This document shows, one piece after another, positions 38,143-48,075 of a stretch of DNA of 64,000 bases. Position 1 is the stretch's first letter; each line of letters opens with the position of its first letter. The notes below the pieces were generated by a model, which saw nothing but the letters and a program-made list of their open reading frames with translations, made no database searches and was not told the origin of the DNA. The translations under genes and the position numbers were made by a program. This stretch comes from an uncultured Neomegalonema sp. (GTDB lineage Bacteria > Pseudomonadota > Alphaproteobacteria > Rhodobacterales > Rhodobacteraceae), in the NCBI GenBank assembly GCA_937995735.1, contig CALKIZ010000003.1, forward strand, positions 124,001-188,000. The letters run 5' to 3'.

Positions 38143-39279
38143 CTATTCGGGCGGGTCTAAGCGCAACAACCGTCCACCGTTGCCGTCTTCAAGTACGTAA
38201 AGCGAACCGTCAGGGCCTTGCTCGACCTCGCGGATGCGCTTTCCCCATTTGATGCGTTCAGCTTCGGTGGCCCCTGTTATAGTAGGGATAATGCGAAGCA
38301 ACGCCCGTCCTGATAACCCGCCCATCAGGATATTGCCTTTCCAATCGGGAAAATCATCACCGTCATAGATGATTAATCCGGCGGGGCTTATCGAGGGAAC
38401 CCAAGCAATCGCAGGTTTTTTATGACTGGCGTTGGCGCTATGCGGCGCAATCGGAATGCCGCTGTAATGGCTGCCCTCGGACACCTCGGGATAGCCGTAA
38501 TTTGCGGCGCGAACAATTTGGTTCAGCTCGTCGCCTCCACGCGGACCCATCTCATGCGCCCAAAGCTGTCCATCTTTCGCAAAAGCAATGCCCAGAGGAT
38601 TGCGATGACCAAGGCTCCAGACTTCCGCCGCAACGCCGCCTTGCGCGACAAACGGATTATCCGCCGGAATACCGCCAGTATCGGTTAAGCGAATGATTTT
38701 GCCGAGATTCATCGACATATCTTGCGCGGGATCGAATTTTTGCCGCTCGCCAGAGGTGATGAACAAATGACCATCGGGTGCAAAGGCCATGCGATGTCCG
38801 AAATGGCCGCTTCCGGTGACTTTGGGAACTTGACGCCAGATGATTTCAGAATTCGACAGATTGCCACTGGCTTCGGTCAGCGAAAGTTTGGCGCGTACGA
38901 CCGCCGCTCCGCTGAGTGATGAATCAGTCGCATCAGGCTCGACAAAAGACACATAGACGACATTGTTCGTTGCATAATCGGGGTGCAAAATAATATCGCC
39001 TAGACCCCCTTGGCCCCGTACTTTGGCACTTGGAACGCCGGAAATACGGCCAAATTTTTTGCCGTTTTGACCAACGAGCCATAGCGTGCCGCCTTTTTCC
39101 GTCACCAAGGCGCGGCCATCGGGTAAAAACGTCATTGCCCAAGGCTTTGAAAAAGTTTCCAGCACGGTTTTTTTGACCGAGTCGCTTTTCGCGCCGACCA
39201 TATCGACAGTGTAGGCCGCAGCAGCGAGGGATACGAGAACGACAGCAGCAGTGCGAATAAAACGGCGGGGCATGGTCAT
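38143..39279 (-). CDS. PQQ-type sugar dehydrogenase family protein, exported
   Basis: The 378-residue protein has a signal peptide (FIRTAAVVLVSLAAAAYTVDM) and the beta-propeller of soluble aldose or glucose/sorbosone dehydrogenases (GSDH fold, YliI-like). Family segments are VRGQGGLGDIILHPDY, GSGHFGHRMAFAPDG, SLGHRNPLGIAF and HEMGPRGGDELN. Relatives bind PQQ and calcium and oxidise aldoses in the periplasm. The PQQ genes are not in the window. Gene neighbours give no further clue. Confidence 0.85.
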   Translation of the reverse strand: MTMPRRFIRTAAVVLVSLAAAAYTVDMVGAKSDSVKKTVLETFSKPWAMTFLPDGRALVTEKGGTLWLVGQNGKKFGRISGVPSAKVRGQGGLGDIILHPDYATNNVVYVSFVEPDATDSSLSGAAVVRAKLSLTEASGNLSNSEIIWRQVPKVTGSGHFGHRMAFAPDGHLFITSGERQKFDPAQDMSMNLGKIIRLTDTGGIPADNPFVAQGGVAAEVWSLGHRNPLGIAFAKDGQLWAHEMGPRGGDELNQIVRAANYGYPEVSEGSHYSGIPIAPHSANASHKKPAIAWVPSISPAGLIIYDGDDFPDWKGNILMGGLSGRALLRIIPTITGATEAERIKWGKRIREVEQGPDGSLYVLEDGNGGRLLRLDPPE

Positions 39280-39351
39280 CTCCGGTCAGGAAATTGTTTT
39301 TGAGTCTACCTGATAAGACGTGTTTTGATCTTACCGGCGGTCTTTATTCTA

Positions 39352-40200
39352 TTATGCTGACGCAATCTCGACAGTCACGTCACGGCCTTGTGTAAGCGAC
39401 CCAATCCGTTTGCGGGCTTTATCAACATGCGCAAGGTCGAGGTCTGCGATTGCGATCCCTTCGCCTTCTCCGGCATCGGCCAACACCTCTCCCCAAGGGC
39501 TTACAATGAGCGAATGGCCATAGCTTTCCCGCATTGCGCTTTCGTCTTTCCCGCCATGCGGTCCCCATTGTGCCGCCGCAATCATGAAACAGCCATTCTC
39601 AATGGCTCGAGCGCGCAGCAATGTGTGCCAATGAGCCTTTCCCGTCGGGACTGTAAAGGCGCTTGGCGCGGTTAAGATGGAGGCTCCGGCTTGGGCTAAG
39701 TCACGGAAAAGTTGAGGGAACCGCATGTCATAACAAATGCCCATCCCAATCTTTATACCCGCTGCTTCGGCTAAGACCGCCTTATCGCCGGGGCGGTAAC
39801 GAGCGGCCTCGCGGTATTTTCCTTTGTCGCCGAGATCGGCTTCGAACATATAGATTTTGTCGTAGCGCGCGGTAATCCGGCCTTTGGAGTCTATCAGAAA
39901 ACCACGATTTGCGGCCCGGTCCGGGTCTTCGGATTTCAGCGCAAGCGATCCGATATGCAACGTAATCCCAAGCTCAGCGGTTAAGGAGCAAAGCTCGGAT
40001 AAGGCGGGATCGTCATCCTCATCGTGGATCAGTCGGAATAGATCATCACCCGTTGCCGGAATCATGTTTGTGACTTCAGGCGTTTGGATGAAAGTTGCAC
40101 CATCTGCTGCCGCTTGGCGGATCAACGCGGTGCAGCGTTCAATGTTATGTGCGACGTCGCCCGTTGCGTTTGTTTGAACGACCGCAGCACGCAGGATCAT
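39352..40200 (-). CDS. carbon-nitrogen hydrolase (nitrilase/omega-amidase type)
   Basis: The 282-residue protein has the Glu-Lys-Cys catalytic set of the nitrilase superfamily: Glu in TPEVTNM, Lys in RITARYDKIYMFEADL, Cys in GMGICYDMRFPQLFR. It is closest to Nit1/NIT2-type amidases, which repair deaminated glutathione or hydrolyse alpha-ketoglutaramate. Its start overlaps the stop of grxC by 4 bp. The pairing with a glutaredoxin gene is common in alphaproteobacteria and fits a glutathione-linked role. Confidence 0.9.
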   Translation of the reverse strand: MILRAAVVQTNATGDVAHNIERCTALIRQAAADGATFIQTPEVTNMIPATGDDLFRLIHDEDDDPALSELCSLTAELGITLHIGSLALKSEDPDRAANRGFLIDSKGRITARYDKIYMFEADLGDKGKYREAARYRPGDKAVLAEAAGIKIGMGICYDMRFPQLFRDLAQAGASILTAPSAFTVPTGKAHWHTLLRARAIENGCFMIAAAQWGPHGGKDESAMRESYGHSLIVSPWGEVLADAGEGEGIAIADLDLAHVDKARKRIGSLTQGRDVTVEIASA

Positions 40201-40454
40201 GCTGCCAGCAGAGGATCAAGCTTGCCTGCTTTGTTCAGGGCGTTCATGTCATCGAAACCACCGATATGCTGACCGTCGATGAAAATCTGAGGGACCGTGC
40301 GGCCTCCGTTAGAACGCTTAATCATCTCTTCGCGTTTCGCTGCATCGCCGCCGACGGGATATTCTGTGTAGCTTATGTTTTTGGATTTCAGCATTCTTTT
40401 GGCCATCATGCAGTAACCACAAGTCATTTTGGTATAAATTTCAACGTTCGCCAT
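40197..40454 (-). CDS. grxC: glutaredoxin 3
   Basis: An 85-residue dithiol glutaredoxin with the active site CGYC (residues 13-16) and glutathione-binding segments (GGRTVPQIFIDGQHIGGFDDM). It reduces disulfides and glutathionylated proteins with GSH. It is translationally coupled to the nitrilase gene and lies between it and comF on the same strand. Confidence 0.95.
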   Translation of the reverse strand: MANVEIYTKMTCGYCMMAKRMLKSKNISYTEYPVGGDAAKREEMIKRSNGGRTVPQIFIDGQHIGGFDDMNALNKAGKLDPLLAA

Positions 40455-40506
40455 CGAGATCTCCTTGGTTATCCCGCTTTTATAATGAGTGATTCCTTAA
40501 TTTGGA

Positions 40507-41256
40507 TCAAAACTTCGTTGATTGCTCTACACGTGCAAAAACCACAATGGATACGTGTGCAGCGCCGCATTCGCGTAAAGCACCTGTTGCGGCATTAAGC
40601 GTGGCCCCTGTGGTCAAAACATCATCAACGAGCAGGATTTTTTTATCCAGAACTACGGACCTCATGTGGGCGGGAACTTCAAAGACACCCCTTACATTGT
40701 CGAATCGTTGTTTCGCTGAATGAGAGAGCTGCATATCTGTCGGGCGTATCCGGCGCAGCAGGTCCGGCCCGTGCGGTTTGCCGGAAAGCCTCGCAATAAT
40801 CCGCGAAAGCTCGGCGGATTGATTATATCGACGCTTTAAGAAACGCCGCCAATGCAGGGGAATCGGAACAACCACATCAGATTCGGTGATAATATCTTCT
40901 GCGGCGCGCAGCATCCATCGACCGAGTGCATGGGCAATATCTGGCTTGTCCCCGTGTTTGAGGGCCAACACCATAGAGCGCGCACTGCCAGCATAGAGCG
41001 CGGCGGCACGTCCCCGATCCCATGACATTGGTCCGGCGAGACAGGCATCGCAGCGAATTATGTCCCCACGCGCTAAAGCCAAAGGCATCGGCGTTCCGCA
41101 GCCGTCGCAGGACGTGCCATCAATTAAATGGGCATCACTCCAACAGGGAGCGCAAAGCATCCGCGCATCCGCTACCGGAGCAGAACAAGCCATGCAGCCG
41201 GGCGGATATAACGCATCGGCAACACTCCGTATGACAAATCCCCCGAGATGTCTCAA
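40507..41256 (-). CDS. comF: ComF family phosphoribosyltransferase-like protein
   Basis: The 249-residue product has the ComF layout. Two N-terminal zinc-finger pairs (CMACSAPV, CAPCWSD, CDGCGTPM, CDACLAG) precede a PRTase-like domain with the PRPP loop (ILLVDDVLTTGATL). In competent bacteria ComF helps DNA uptake; in others the role is unclear. The grxC gene follows after ~50 bp. It is divergent from the methyltransferase gene. Confidence 0.9.
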   Translation of the reverse strand: MRHLGGFVIRSVADALYPPGCMACSAPVADARMLCAPCWSDAHLIDGTSCDGCGTPMPLALARGDIIRCDACLAGPMSWDRGRAAALYAGSARSMVLALKHGDKPDIAHALGRWMLRAAEDIITESDVVVPIPLHWRRFLKRRYNQSAELSRIIARLSGKPHGPDLLRRIRPTDMQLSHSAKQRFDNVRGVFEVPAHMRSVVLDKKILLVDDVLTTGATLNAATGALRECGAAHVSIVVFARVEQSTKF

Positions 41257-41299
41257 AGACGCCTCCCCCTTTCGTTAAAAAAACACTATCGTAAGTCGG

Positions 41300-42235
41300 A
41301 TGAGAGTCCCCCCTAAAAATACCGTTGATGCACTCGGCCCGTTCGACCGCGCGCTTTGGCGAAAACGCAGAGACCGTACCGCCGCGCGTTTTGCGGATGC
41401 GGATTTTTTGTTGGTTGAAACCGTAGAACGCACAATCGAGCGGTTAGAAGACATTAAGCGCAGCTTTCCTTCGGCAGCGGTGATTGGTGCGGGTAACGGT
41501 GCGATGGCGACGGCTTTGCAAGGCCGGTTCGGGATTGAGACATTGCTCCAACTCGATGCGTCATCCGTGATGGCTCAGATGGCGGCAAAAGCGGTTCCTG
41601 ATGCTGTTACGCTAGTTGCCGATGAAGAAGCCTTGCCGTTGGCTGATGCGAGTCTCGATTTGATCGTCGCCCCGCTGACGTTGCATTGGACCAATGATCT
41701 GCCGGGGTCTTTGATCCAAATGCGCCGAGCGTTGAAACCTGATGGTTTGCTGATGGCAGCACTTTTTGCCGGAAGCACTTTGCAGGAATTACGAACGCAT
41801 TTAACCCATGCTGAAGTAGAGACGACGGGAGGTTTAAGCCCGCGTATCGCGCCTATGGCTGATTTGCGTGATCTGGGCGGATTGTTGCAGCGTGCGGGAC
41901 TTGCACTGCCTGTCGCTGACCGTGAGATTATCCCGGTCCGGTATGCTAATCCGTTTCGCCTGCTCACAGATTTGCGTGCAATGGGTGAGAGCAACGTCAT
42001 GCGCGATAGGCATAAAGCGCCGCTTCGCCGGGATACGATTGCTCGAATGTTAGAACTTTATGCCGGATCAGTTGATGCGACAGGAAATGTCACAGCAACA
42101 TTTGAAGTCGCGTTTCTTCATGGCTGGGCACCTGCATCAACACAACAGCAACCTCTTCGCCCCGGTTCTGCAAAGATGCGGCTTGCGGATGCGCTTGGTA
42201 CAGATGAAAAACCGGCGGGCGAGAAAGCAGGTTAG
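41300..42235 (+). CDS. SAM-dependent methyltransferase (NDUFAF5/BioC-like)
   Basis: The 311-residue protein has a class I SAM-methyltransferase fold: motif I AAVIGAGNGAMAT, acidic loop LLQLDASSVMA, motif IV LDLIVAPLTLHWTNDLPGSL. It resembles NDUFAF5/BioC-type enzymes, including the FDRALWRKRRDR N-terminus seen in the NDUFAF5 group, linked to complex I assembly. It overlaps the convergent lnt stop by 4 bp and is divergent from comF. The substrate cannot be read directly. Confidence 0.8.
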   Translation: MRVPPKNTVDALGPFDRALWRKRRDRTAARFADADFLLVETVERTIERLEDIKRSFPSAAVIGAGNGAMATALQGRFGIETLLQLDASSVMAQMAAKAVPDAVTLVADEEALPLADASLDLIVAPLTLHWTNDLPGSLIQMRRALKPDGLLMAALFAGSTLQELRTHLTHAEVETTGGLSPRIAPMADLRDLGGLLQRAGLALPVADREIIPVRYANPFRLLTDLRAMGESNVMRDRHKAPLRRDTIARMLELYAGSVDATGNVTATFEVAFLHGWAPASTQQQPLRPGSAKMRLADALGTDEKPAGEKAG

Positions 42236-43773
42236 TGCGTTTTCTGCTGGCGGCGATTTTGACCCAGCAGTGCCAGCCCCAAACAGATGAGCAAGCCCAA
42301 ACCAAAGGGGATGTCTTCGTAGCGAGCGTAATATGTCGGGGCACGTCGTTTTGGCAGTGGTGCAAGAACGGTCCCCGCTACATTGAGAGGGAGCGATTTT
42401 TGCACCCGTCCGAAGGCGTCGATCATTGCCGAAACGCCGGTATTTGCAGCGCGCGCCACCGGCAAGCCGCGTTCGATGGCGCGCACACGGGCCATCGCGA
42501 GATGTTGGTAAGGTCCGACCCAATTTCCGAACCAGGCGTCATTGGTCACTTGCACAAGCCAATCGCTTTTGGCGGCGCGGCGCATGATTTCAGCGGGGAA
42601 AATCGCCTCGTAACAGATCATCGGTACGAAGGGAGGCAACTCGCCAACGCTCATGCTCCGTTCACGGGCTTTGCCGGTGGTAAAACCACCGGGAAGTGAG
42701 ATCATCGCGCGCAAGCCGATCCTCGATAAGAGCGGCTCTAGCGGCATTTTCTCGCCGAAGGGAACGAGGTGTTGTTTATCGTATGTGTCGAGGATAGTGC
42801 CGGTTGAATCGATGGCGATCAGGCTGTTATAGGCATCCGTTCCTTCGACACGAATACCACCCGCAAGAAGTATCCCACCCGGCTCAAGGGCTTCTGCGAT
42901 CATCGCGCGAAGTTGCGGAATCTTGTCCAATTGATACGGCGTCGCCGCTTCGGGCCAGATCACGACATTTGCGCCTTGATCGCTGAGTTCGCGGGTTTTC
43001 GTCAACAGATCGTTGAGGTGTTGCTCGCGCAGATGAGGTTGCCACTTATCCTTTTGAGCAACATTCGGTTGGACAAGGCCAATGAGTGGTGCGGACGTCT
43101 CATGCTTGACGCCTTTGTTTTCCATCAGCTTAACAATGAAGATACGATCTATAGCATAGAGGTATGAACCAACACAGATCGTCAGTAAGACGGCACTATA
43201 TCCGAGTTGCCGCAGCATACCGCGCAACGTCAATAAATACCCGATCATGAAACCTACAAGGGCCGTCCACAATGTAAGGCCATAGATGCCGATGTGAGCG
43301 GTTAGCTGTATCAGGTGTGTCTCGACCCACGCATAGCCGAGCAAGCTCCATGGAAACCCGCTGAGGATATTACCGCGCAGCCATTCCATGCCAGCTAGTC
43401 CCAAGGTCAGCGCAAAAGGTGCTGCCCATCCGGTGGCGCACAGGCGCTTGGCGACCCAAAATCCGGCTCCCCAGAAAAGCGCCATCCCGCCTGCCATGCC
43501 GGTGACGGCAAAGGGGATCATCCATGCGAAAATTTCGGGTTGAACAAGAAAAGGTTCGGCGATCCAGTGCAAGGTAAAGCCGAAATATCCTAACCCTGCA
43601 AACCACCCGATCCAGAAAGCGCGTGCGTTTGTTTTAGCTTCTGTCCAAAGAAAAAATAAACCCGGAAGAGCAACCACCAATATCAGAGGCCATGAAATAG
43701 GCGGCTGAGACAAAGCCGCGAGCAACCCCGCCAATAGCGCTAAAAAACGCGCACCCCAGCGAGATGATCCCAC
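42232..43773 (-). CDS. lnt: apolipoprotein N-acyltransferase
   Basis: Lnt adds the third acyl chain to lipoproteins in the inner membrane. The 513-residue protein has six or seven N-terminal membrane helices and a nitrilase-like periplasmic domain with the catalytic Glu in WPEAATPYQ, Lys in VPFGEKMPLEP and Cys in PMICYEAIFP. It overlaps corC by one base on the same strand and ends the phoH-ybeY-corC-lnt run. Confidence 0.95.
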   Translation of the reverse strand: MGSSRWGARFLALLAGLLAALSQPPISWPLILVVALPGLFFLWTEAKTNARAFWIGWFAGLGYFGFTLHWIAEPFLVQPEIFAWMIPFAVTGMAGGMALFWGAGFWVAKRLCATGWAAPFALTLGLAGMEWLRGNILSGFPWSLLGYAWVETHLIQLTAHIGIYGLTLWTALVGFMIGYLLTLRGMLRQLGYSAVLLTICVGSYLYAIDRIFIVKLMENKGVKHETSAPLIGLVQPNVAQKDKWQPHLREQHLNDLLTKTRELSDQGANVVIWPEAATPYQLDKIPQLRAMIAEALEPGGILLAGGIRVEGTDAYNSLIAIDSTGTILDTYDKQHLVPFGEKMPLEPLLSRIGLRAMISLPGGFTTGKARERSMSVGELPPFVPMICYEAIFPAEIMRRAAKSDWLVQVTNDAWFGNWVGPYQHLAMARVRAIERGLPVARAANTGVSAMIDAFGRVQKSLPLNVAGTVLAPLPKRRAPTYYARYEDIPFGLGLLICLGLALLGQNRRQQKTH

Positions 43774-44711
43774 TATTGCGCAGCCTCAGCGTGCGCCTCA
43801 TCCTCTGGCATTGCTTCGGGACCACCAAGTGTTACGCGCAAGCGTTTGATCCGGCGCGGGTCAGCATCTAGAATCTCGAACTCATGACCATCGGGGTGGC
43901 GGATGACTTCGCCGCGAACGGGTATGCGGTTGCAGAGCATAAATAAAAGCCCGCCGAGGGTGTCGACATCCTCATCTTTATCATGAAGCAGCTCAACACC
44001 GGTTTCAGCTTCAAATTCTTCAAGATAAGTGCGTGCTGCGGCGATGTACGTTCCATCCGTTTCAAGCCGCCACGTCGCGCCATTGGCGGTATCGTGTTCG
44101 TCCTCGATCTCCCCGACGATTAATTCGAGCAAGTCTTCAATCGTAATCAGCCCGTCTACGCCGCCATATTCGTCAATAACCAGCGCCATATGCATCCGCT
44201 GTGCTTGCATTGTTTGCAGCAATGTTCCACAGGGCATTGAGGGGGGAACAGTTAGGGTTCGGCGGAGATGATTGATCGTCTTGAACCCCTCGATTACCGA
44301 TGGGTTAGCTGTTTTTGCGCCTACGGCCATGAACAAATCTTTGGCATGAATAAAGCCAAGAGGATCATCTAAAGTCTCGCGGAAGACAGGCAGGCGGGAA
44401 TGTCCCCCCGTCCTGAAGATTTCCATGACCTCGGCAAATGAGGTATCCGCTTCAACACCGATGACGTCCGCACGGGGAACCATCGCATCAGAGACACGCT
44501 GTTCGCCCATTTTGCGGACATTGGCGAGCAAAGCACGCTGTTGGGCATCATTTTCGGGCGTGCCGGGTGTCATCTCGATCTCGAGATGTGAGCCGCGCCC
44601 GCGCAGCACGGAATATGCGGCCTTCAGTCTTGAGAAAAAGGGTTGCCTGTTCTCGTCTTTAGCCACGGGAATATCCGTGGCGGCGCGAGACGGACTGTCA
44701 GGATCGTTCAT
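43773..44711 (-). CDS. corC: CBS-domain CorC/HlyC-type protein
   Basis: The 312-residue cytoplasmic protein has an acidic N-region, two CBS domains (SDAMVPRADVIGVEADTSFA, VDGLITIEDLLELIVGEI) and the C-terminal CorC_HlyC domain (DTLGGLLFMLCNRIPVRGE). CorC is linked to magnesium and cobalt efflux in enterobacteria. There is no membrane domain, so this is the short type. It is coupled to ybeY (4 bp overlap) and lnt (1 bp). Confidence 0.9.
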   Translation of the reverse strand: MNDPDSPSRAATDIPVAKDENRQPFFSRLKAAYSVLRGRGSHLEIEMTPGTPENDAQQRALLANVRKMGEQRVSDAMVPRADVIGVEADTSFAEVMEIFRTGGHSRLPVFRETLDDPLGFIHAKDLFMAVGAKTANPSVIEGFKTINHLRRTLTVPPSMPCGTLLQTMQAQRMHMALVIDEYGGVDGLITIEDLLELIVGEIEDEHDTANGATWRLETDGTYIAAARTYLEEFEAETGVELLHDKDEDVDTLGGLLFMLCNRIPVRGEVIRHPDGHEFEILDADPRRIKRLRVTLGGPEAMPEDEAHAEAAQ

Positions 44712-45226
44712 GGTTCTCGCGTTCCATCAGTTGCAGTTGCTTCGGTCGAAGCCTCGTAAGGGTTCGAAACACCTATCTCCGACAAAGCGGCAATTTCATG
44801 GGCTTCCATACGGTCCGCTTCCTCGTCAACATCGTGAGTATATCCGATCAGATGCAACGAAGCATGTACAATCAAGTGTAAAAAGTGATCTCGCAGATCA
44901 AGGTTGGCTTGTTTCGCTTCTTGGTCAAGCGTTTCATAAGCCAGTGCAATATCTCCTAAAAGGCGCGGTTCTCCCGGAATCAGTGGCATTTCCTGAGCCG
45001 GGAAAGACAGAACATTAGTTGGTGTGTCTTTCCCACGGTAAGTTTGGTTTAGGATTTGTATCTGCGAATTTGTGGTCAAGAGCACGCAAATAGATACTGA
45101 TTCTGAATAACTTGTTTGCGCAAAACCTGACAGAACGGCGCGCTTCGCGAGCGCCTCAGCATCGGGCAGCGCTTGCCGCCAGCGATCATCTTCGGAGACG
45201 ATTTCAAGAATGACGTTATTTGTCAT
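44708..45226 (-). CDS. ybeY: endoribonuclease YbeY
   Basis: YbeY is a zinc metalloprotein that acts in rRNA processing and ribosome quality control. The 172-residue protein has the HASLHLIGYTHD metal motif and the NVLSFPAQEMPL substrate-side segment. The start at 45226 (MTNNVILEI) is preferred; the upstream extension lies inside phoH. It overlaps phoH by 11 bp. Confidence 0.95.
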   Translation of the reverse strand: MTNNVILEIVSEDDRWRQALPDAEALAKRAVLSGFAQTSYSESVSICVLLTTNSQIQILNQTYRGKDTPTNVLSFPAQEMPLIPGEPRLLGDIALAYETLDQEAKQANLDLRDHFLHLIVHASLHLIGYTHDVDEEADRMEAHEIAALSEIGVSNPYEASTEATATDGTREP

Positions 45227-46199
45227 GTTTCCGCGATGCTGATGCGTATGCCTCGATAATTTTGGCAACGAGAGGGTGTCGCACGACATCTTCTGATGTG
45301 AACTCAACGATCCCGACACCTTTGATATTGTTGAGCAAACGAACGGCTTCGGCAAGTCCCGATGTTTCACCGCGTGGAAGGTCGACTTGAGAAGGGTCGC
45401 CGGTAATTGCCATCTGAGCATTCTCGCCCAAGCGTGTCAGGAACATTTTCATCTGCATCGACGTGCAGTTTTGCGCCTCGTCCAGCACAACATAAGCGTT
45501 CGCCAGTGTGCGCCCCCGCATGAACGCAAGCGGAGCAACTTCAAAAACGCCATTTTCAAGCATTTTCGTCACTGTTTCGCCGGGGAGCATATCGTGCAAA
45601 GCATCGTATAATGGCCTGAGATACGGGTCGATTTTTTCTTTCATGTCGCCGGGAAGAAACCCAAGCCGCTCACCCGCTTCGACAGCGGGACGTGATAGCA
45701 CAATGCGCTCTACACGGCGTTCAAGAAAGGCCGCAACCGCTGCTGCGACGGCGAGATAAGTTTTACCCGTGCCTGCCGGACCGACGCCAAAAATCAGATT
45801 GTTGCCTTGCAAGGCCGTGATGTAATCGCGTTGCGTCGGCGAGCGCGGCTCGATGACACGCTTCCTGGTCTGGATTTCGACTTTTTTCCGCGTCGGCGCG
45901 GTATCGTTGCTGGTTGCGGCGTTTGGGGCAGGTCTTCCCCGCGCAAGCCGTATCGCGCCCTGAACATCACCGGTTTCTACGGAACGCCCTTGCTTCAATC
46001 GGGCTTCAAGGCGGTTGATGACGTCGGTTGCCATTTTCGCTTCTTCAGGCTCGCCAACAACAGAGAGGATATTGCCGCGTTGATTGATCTGGACTTCGAA
46101 GGCGCGCTCGATTTCGGCGATATTCCGGTTATACGGTCCGAGAAGTTCGGCGACGATGGCATTATCTTCGATTTGAATGTCCGCAGGTGTATTGGGCAA
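45216..46199 (-). CDS. PhoH-like ATPase
   Basis: This PhoH family NTPase (often ybeZ) carries Walker A GPAGTGKTYLA and Walker B VVLDEAQNC, with the IVLSRPAVEAGERLGFLPGD block. It partners YbeY in ribosome maturation. The TTG at 46199 is chosen as start because GAGG lies 6 nt upstream. The GTG at 46241 has no Shine-Dalgarno and would overlap miaB by 29 bp. This gives 327 residues. The downstream end overlaps ybeY. Confidence 0.9.
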   Translation of the reverse strand: MPNTPADIQIEDNAIVAELLGPYNRNIAEIERAFEVQINQRGNILSVVGEPEEAKMATDVINRLEARLKQGRSVETGDVQGAIRLARGRPAPNAATSNDTAPTRKKVEIQTRKRVIEPRSPTQRDYITALQGNNLIFGVGPAGTGKTYLAVAAAVAAFLERRVERIVLSRPAVEAGERLGFLPGDMKEKIDPYLRPLYDALHDMLPGETVTKMLENGVFEVAPLAFMRGRTLANAYVVLDEAQNCTSMQMKMFLTRLGENAQMAITGDPSQVDLPRGETSGLAEAVRLLNNIKGVGIVEFTSEDVVRHPLVAKIIEAYASASRKHDK

Positions 46200-46205
46200 A
46201 TGGTT

Positions 46206-46209
46206 CCTC
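46206..46209 (-). promoter_or_regulatory. Shine-Dalgarno deciding the phoH start
   Basis: GAGG on the minus strand, 6 nt before the TTG at 46199. It lies just beyond the miaB stop (46213). Confidence 0.55.
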
Positions 46210-46212
46210 AGT

Positions 46213-47580
46213 TTAGTATGTGTTAGCGGCAAGAGTTCCACCTAGGCTGCTGCGATGGGCCTCAGTGATTGTCACAGGGACGATTTCTCCGCGCCGATCA
46301 GCATTAACGGTAAGATGAACATTCTGCAGATAGGGACTGCGCCCCATCATTTGCCCATCAAATTTTCCGGGGCGATCAAGAAGGACCGGCATGGTTTGCC
46401 CGACGCAAGCTTGTTGGAATGTTGCTTGGCTTTCTAAGAGGGCCTCTTGCACTCTCGCCAGCCGTTCGACTTTTACGTCTTCGGCAACTTGTTCAGCACC
46501 AGCCGCCGGTGTTCCGGGCCGAGGGCTGTATTTGAACGAGAAAGCCTGAGCGTATTGGATGTCGCGGATCAGGCGTAGCGTTTCTTCAAAATCTTCATCG
46601 CTCTCTCCGGGAAAGCCAACGATGAAATCGCCAGACATCGCTATATCGGGGCGAGCGGCACGGATGCGTTCAATCAGACGACGGTAACTATCTGCGTCAT
46701 GTTTTCGATTCATCGCCTTTAGGATTTTGTCAGAACCGGATTGCACAGGCAAATGCAAGAACGGCATCAATCTGTCGATCTCTGCATGGGCGGCAATCAG
46801 GTCGTCGCTCATGTCATTGGGATGACTGGTTGTGTACCGAATCCGTGCGAGATCTTTGATCTTTGCCATCTCGCGAACGAGCGTCGCAAGGCTCCAATCT
46901 CCGTCTTCGCCTTTCCCGTGATAGGCGTTAACATTCTGGCCAAGCAGCGTAATTTCGCGTGCGCCAGAATCGACAAGCCGACGCGCTTCGGTCAGTAGAT
47001 CAGCGGCAGGGCGCGAATATTCAGCCCCGCGTGTGTAGGGAACAACGCAAAAAGCGCAAAACTTGTCGCAGCCTTCTTGTACGCTGAGGAAGGCCGTTGG
47101 CCCGCTTGATTTTCGGGTTTTTGGTAGATCGGCAAATTTATCTTCGACAGGGAAATCAGTAATAACCTGCGCGCCTTTGCCTTCTTCGAGGGCATTCAAC
47201 ATTTCGGGCAAGCGGTGATAGGCTTGCGGCCCTACAACCAAATCGACTTGCGGCATACGGCGCATGATTTCTTCGCCTTCGGCTTGTGCAACACAGCCCG
47301 CCACACCGACTTGCATCGGTGTTCCGCGTTGCTTTTCAAGTTTTCGCAAACGTCCTAAATCCGAATAAACTTTTTCAGCGGCTTTTTCGCGTATGTGGCA
47401 AGTATTCAAGAGGACGAGATCGGCGGTATCAGGCGTATCGACAGCTTCATAACCCTGCCCAGCCAATGTTTCGGTCATGCGCTCAGAGTCGTAGACGTTC
47501 ATTTGACAGCCATATGTTTTCACATACAGCTTTTTTTTAGGTGTTTTGGCTTCCGTTTGTGTATCCGTCTGCGCGGTCAT
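46213..47580 (-). CDS. miaB: tRNA-2-methylthio-N6-isopentenyladenosine synthase
   Basis: MiaB is a radical-SAM enzyme that adds a methylthio group to i6A37 of tRNAs. The 455-residue protein has the UPF0004 cluster ([29 protein letters not shown]), the radical-SAM CxxxCxxC ([15 protein letters not shown]) and a C-terminal TRAM domain. It stands before phoH in the usual alphaproteobacterial order. A predicted terminator lies just upstream, after mucR. Confidence 0.97.
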   Translation of the reverse strand: MTAQTDTQTEAKTPKKKLYVKTYGCQMNVYDSERMTETLAGQGYEAVDTPDTADLVLLNTCHIREKAAEKVYSDLGRLRKLEKQRGTPMQVGVAGCVAQAEGEEIMRRMPQVDLVVGPQAYHRLPEMLNALEEGKGAQVITDFPVEDKFADLPKTRKSSGPTAFLSVQEGCDKFCAFCVVPYTRGAEYSRPAADLLTEARRLVDSGAREITLLGQNVNAYHGKGEDGDWSLATLVREMAKIKDLARIRYTTSHPNDMSDDLIAAHAEIDRLMPFLHLPVQSGSDKILKAMNRKHDADSYRRLIERIRAARPDIAMSGDFIVGFPGESDEDFEETLRLIRDIQYAQAFSFKYSPRPGTPAAGAEQVAEDVKVERLARVQEALLESQATFQQACVGQTMPVLLDRPGKFDGQMMGRSPYLQNVHLTVNADRRGEIVPVTITEAHRSSLGGTLAANTY

Positions 47581-47587
47581 GACCTGT

Positions 47588-47623
47588 CCAAAAAAGATAA
47601 AGACGCACCTTTGCGGGTGCGCC
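47588..47623 (-). terminator. intrinsic terminator after mucR
   Basis: On the minus strand, CGCACC-GCAAAG-like loop-GGTGCG is followed by TCTTTATCTTTTTT. It lies between the mucR stop and the miaB start. A second hairpin (ATCTTTCCC/GGGAAAGAT, 47633-47654) lies just before it. Confidence 0.8.
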
Positions 47624-47658
47624 TCAATCAGTATCTTTCCCAGTGGGGAAAGATCAAC

Positions 47659-48075
47659 TTATCTCTTCTTACGATTGCGCCCAAGGCCGATTTTCTTCGC
47701 AAGCTCTTGACGTTTTGCTGCATAGTTAGGAGCTACCATCGGGTAATCAGGTGACAGGCCCCAACGCTCGCGGTAATCATCCGGGGACATGTCGTATGAT
47801 GTCTTAAGGTGGCGTTTTAGCATCTTGAGCTTTTTGCCATCTTCAAGGCAGATCAGATAATCCGGTGTGATAGACTTTTTAATCGACACATAAGGCTTCA
47901 ATTCTTCAACAGGCTCTTCAACCGGGCCGTTTGCAAGGTCGGACATCACTTCAAATACCGATTGAATTACACCCGGCAGATCTCCGGTTGGTACAACGTT
48001 ATTTGAGACATGCGCTGCAACAATTTGGGAAGTGAGATCGAGAATTTCTGTTTTGTCAATAACGATGTCGCTCAT
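47659..48075 (-). CDS. mucR: MucR/Ros family transcriptional regulator
   Basis: The 138-residue protein is a Ros/MucR zinc-finger regulator. The DNA-binding core is YLICLEDGKKLKMLKRHL ... MSPDDYRERWGLSPDYPMVAPNYA. The N-terminal part (DLTSQIVAAHVSNN, DLPGVIQSVFEVM) is the family's dimer region. MucR proteins bind AT-rich promoters and often control their own gene, surface polysaccharide and motility. The start at 48075 is used; upstream extension is non-coding. Confidence 0.93.
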   Translation of the reverse strand: MSDIVIDKTEILDLTSQIVAAHVSNNVVPTGDLPGVIQSVFEVMSDLANGPVEEPVEELKPYVSIKKSITPDYLICLEDGKKLKMLKRHLKTSYDMSPDDYRERWGLSPDYPMVAPNYAAKRQELAKKIGLGRNRKKR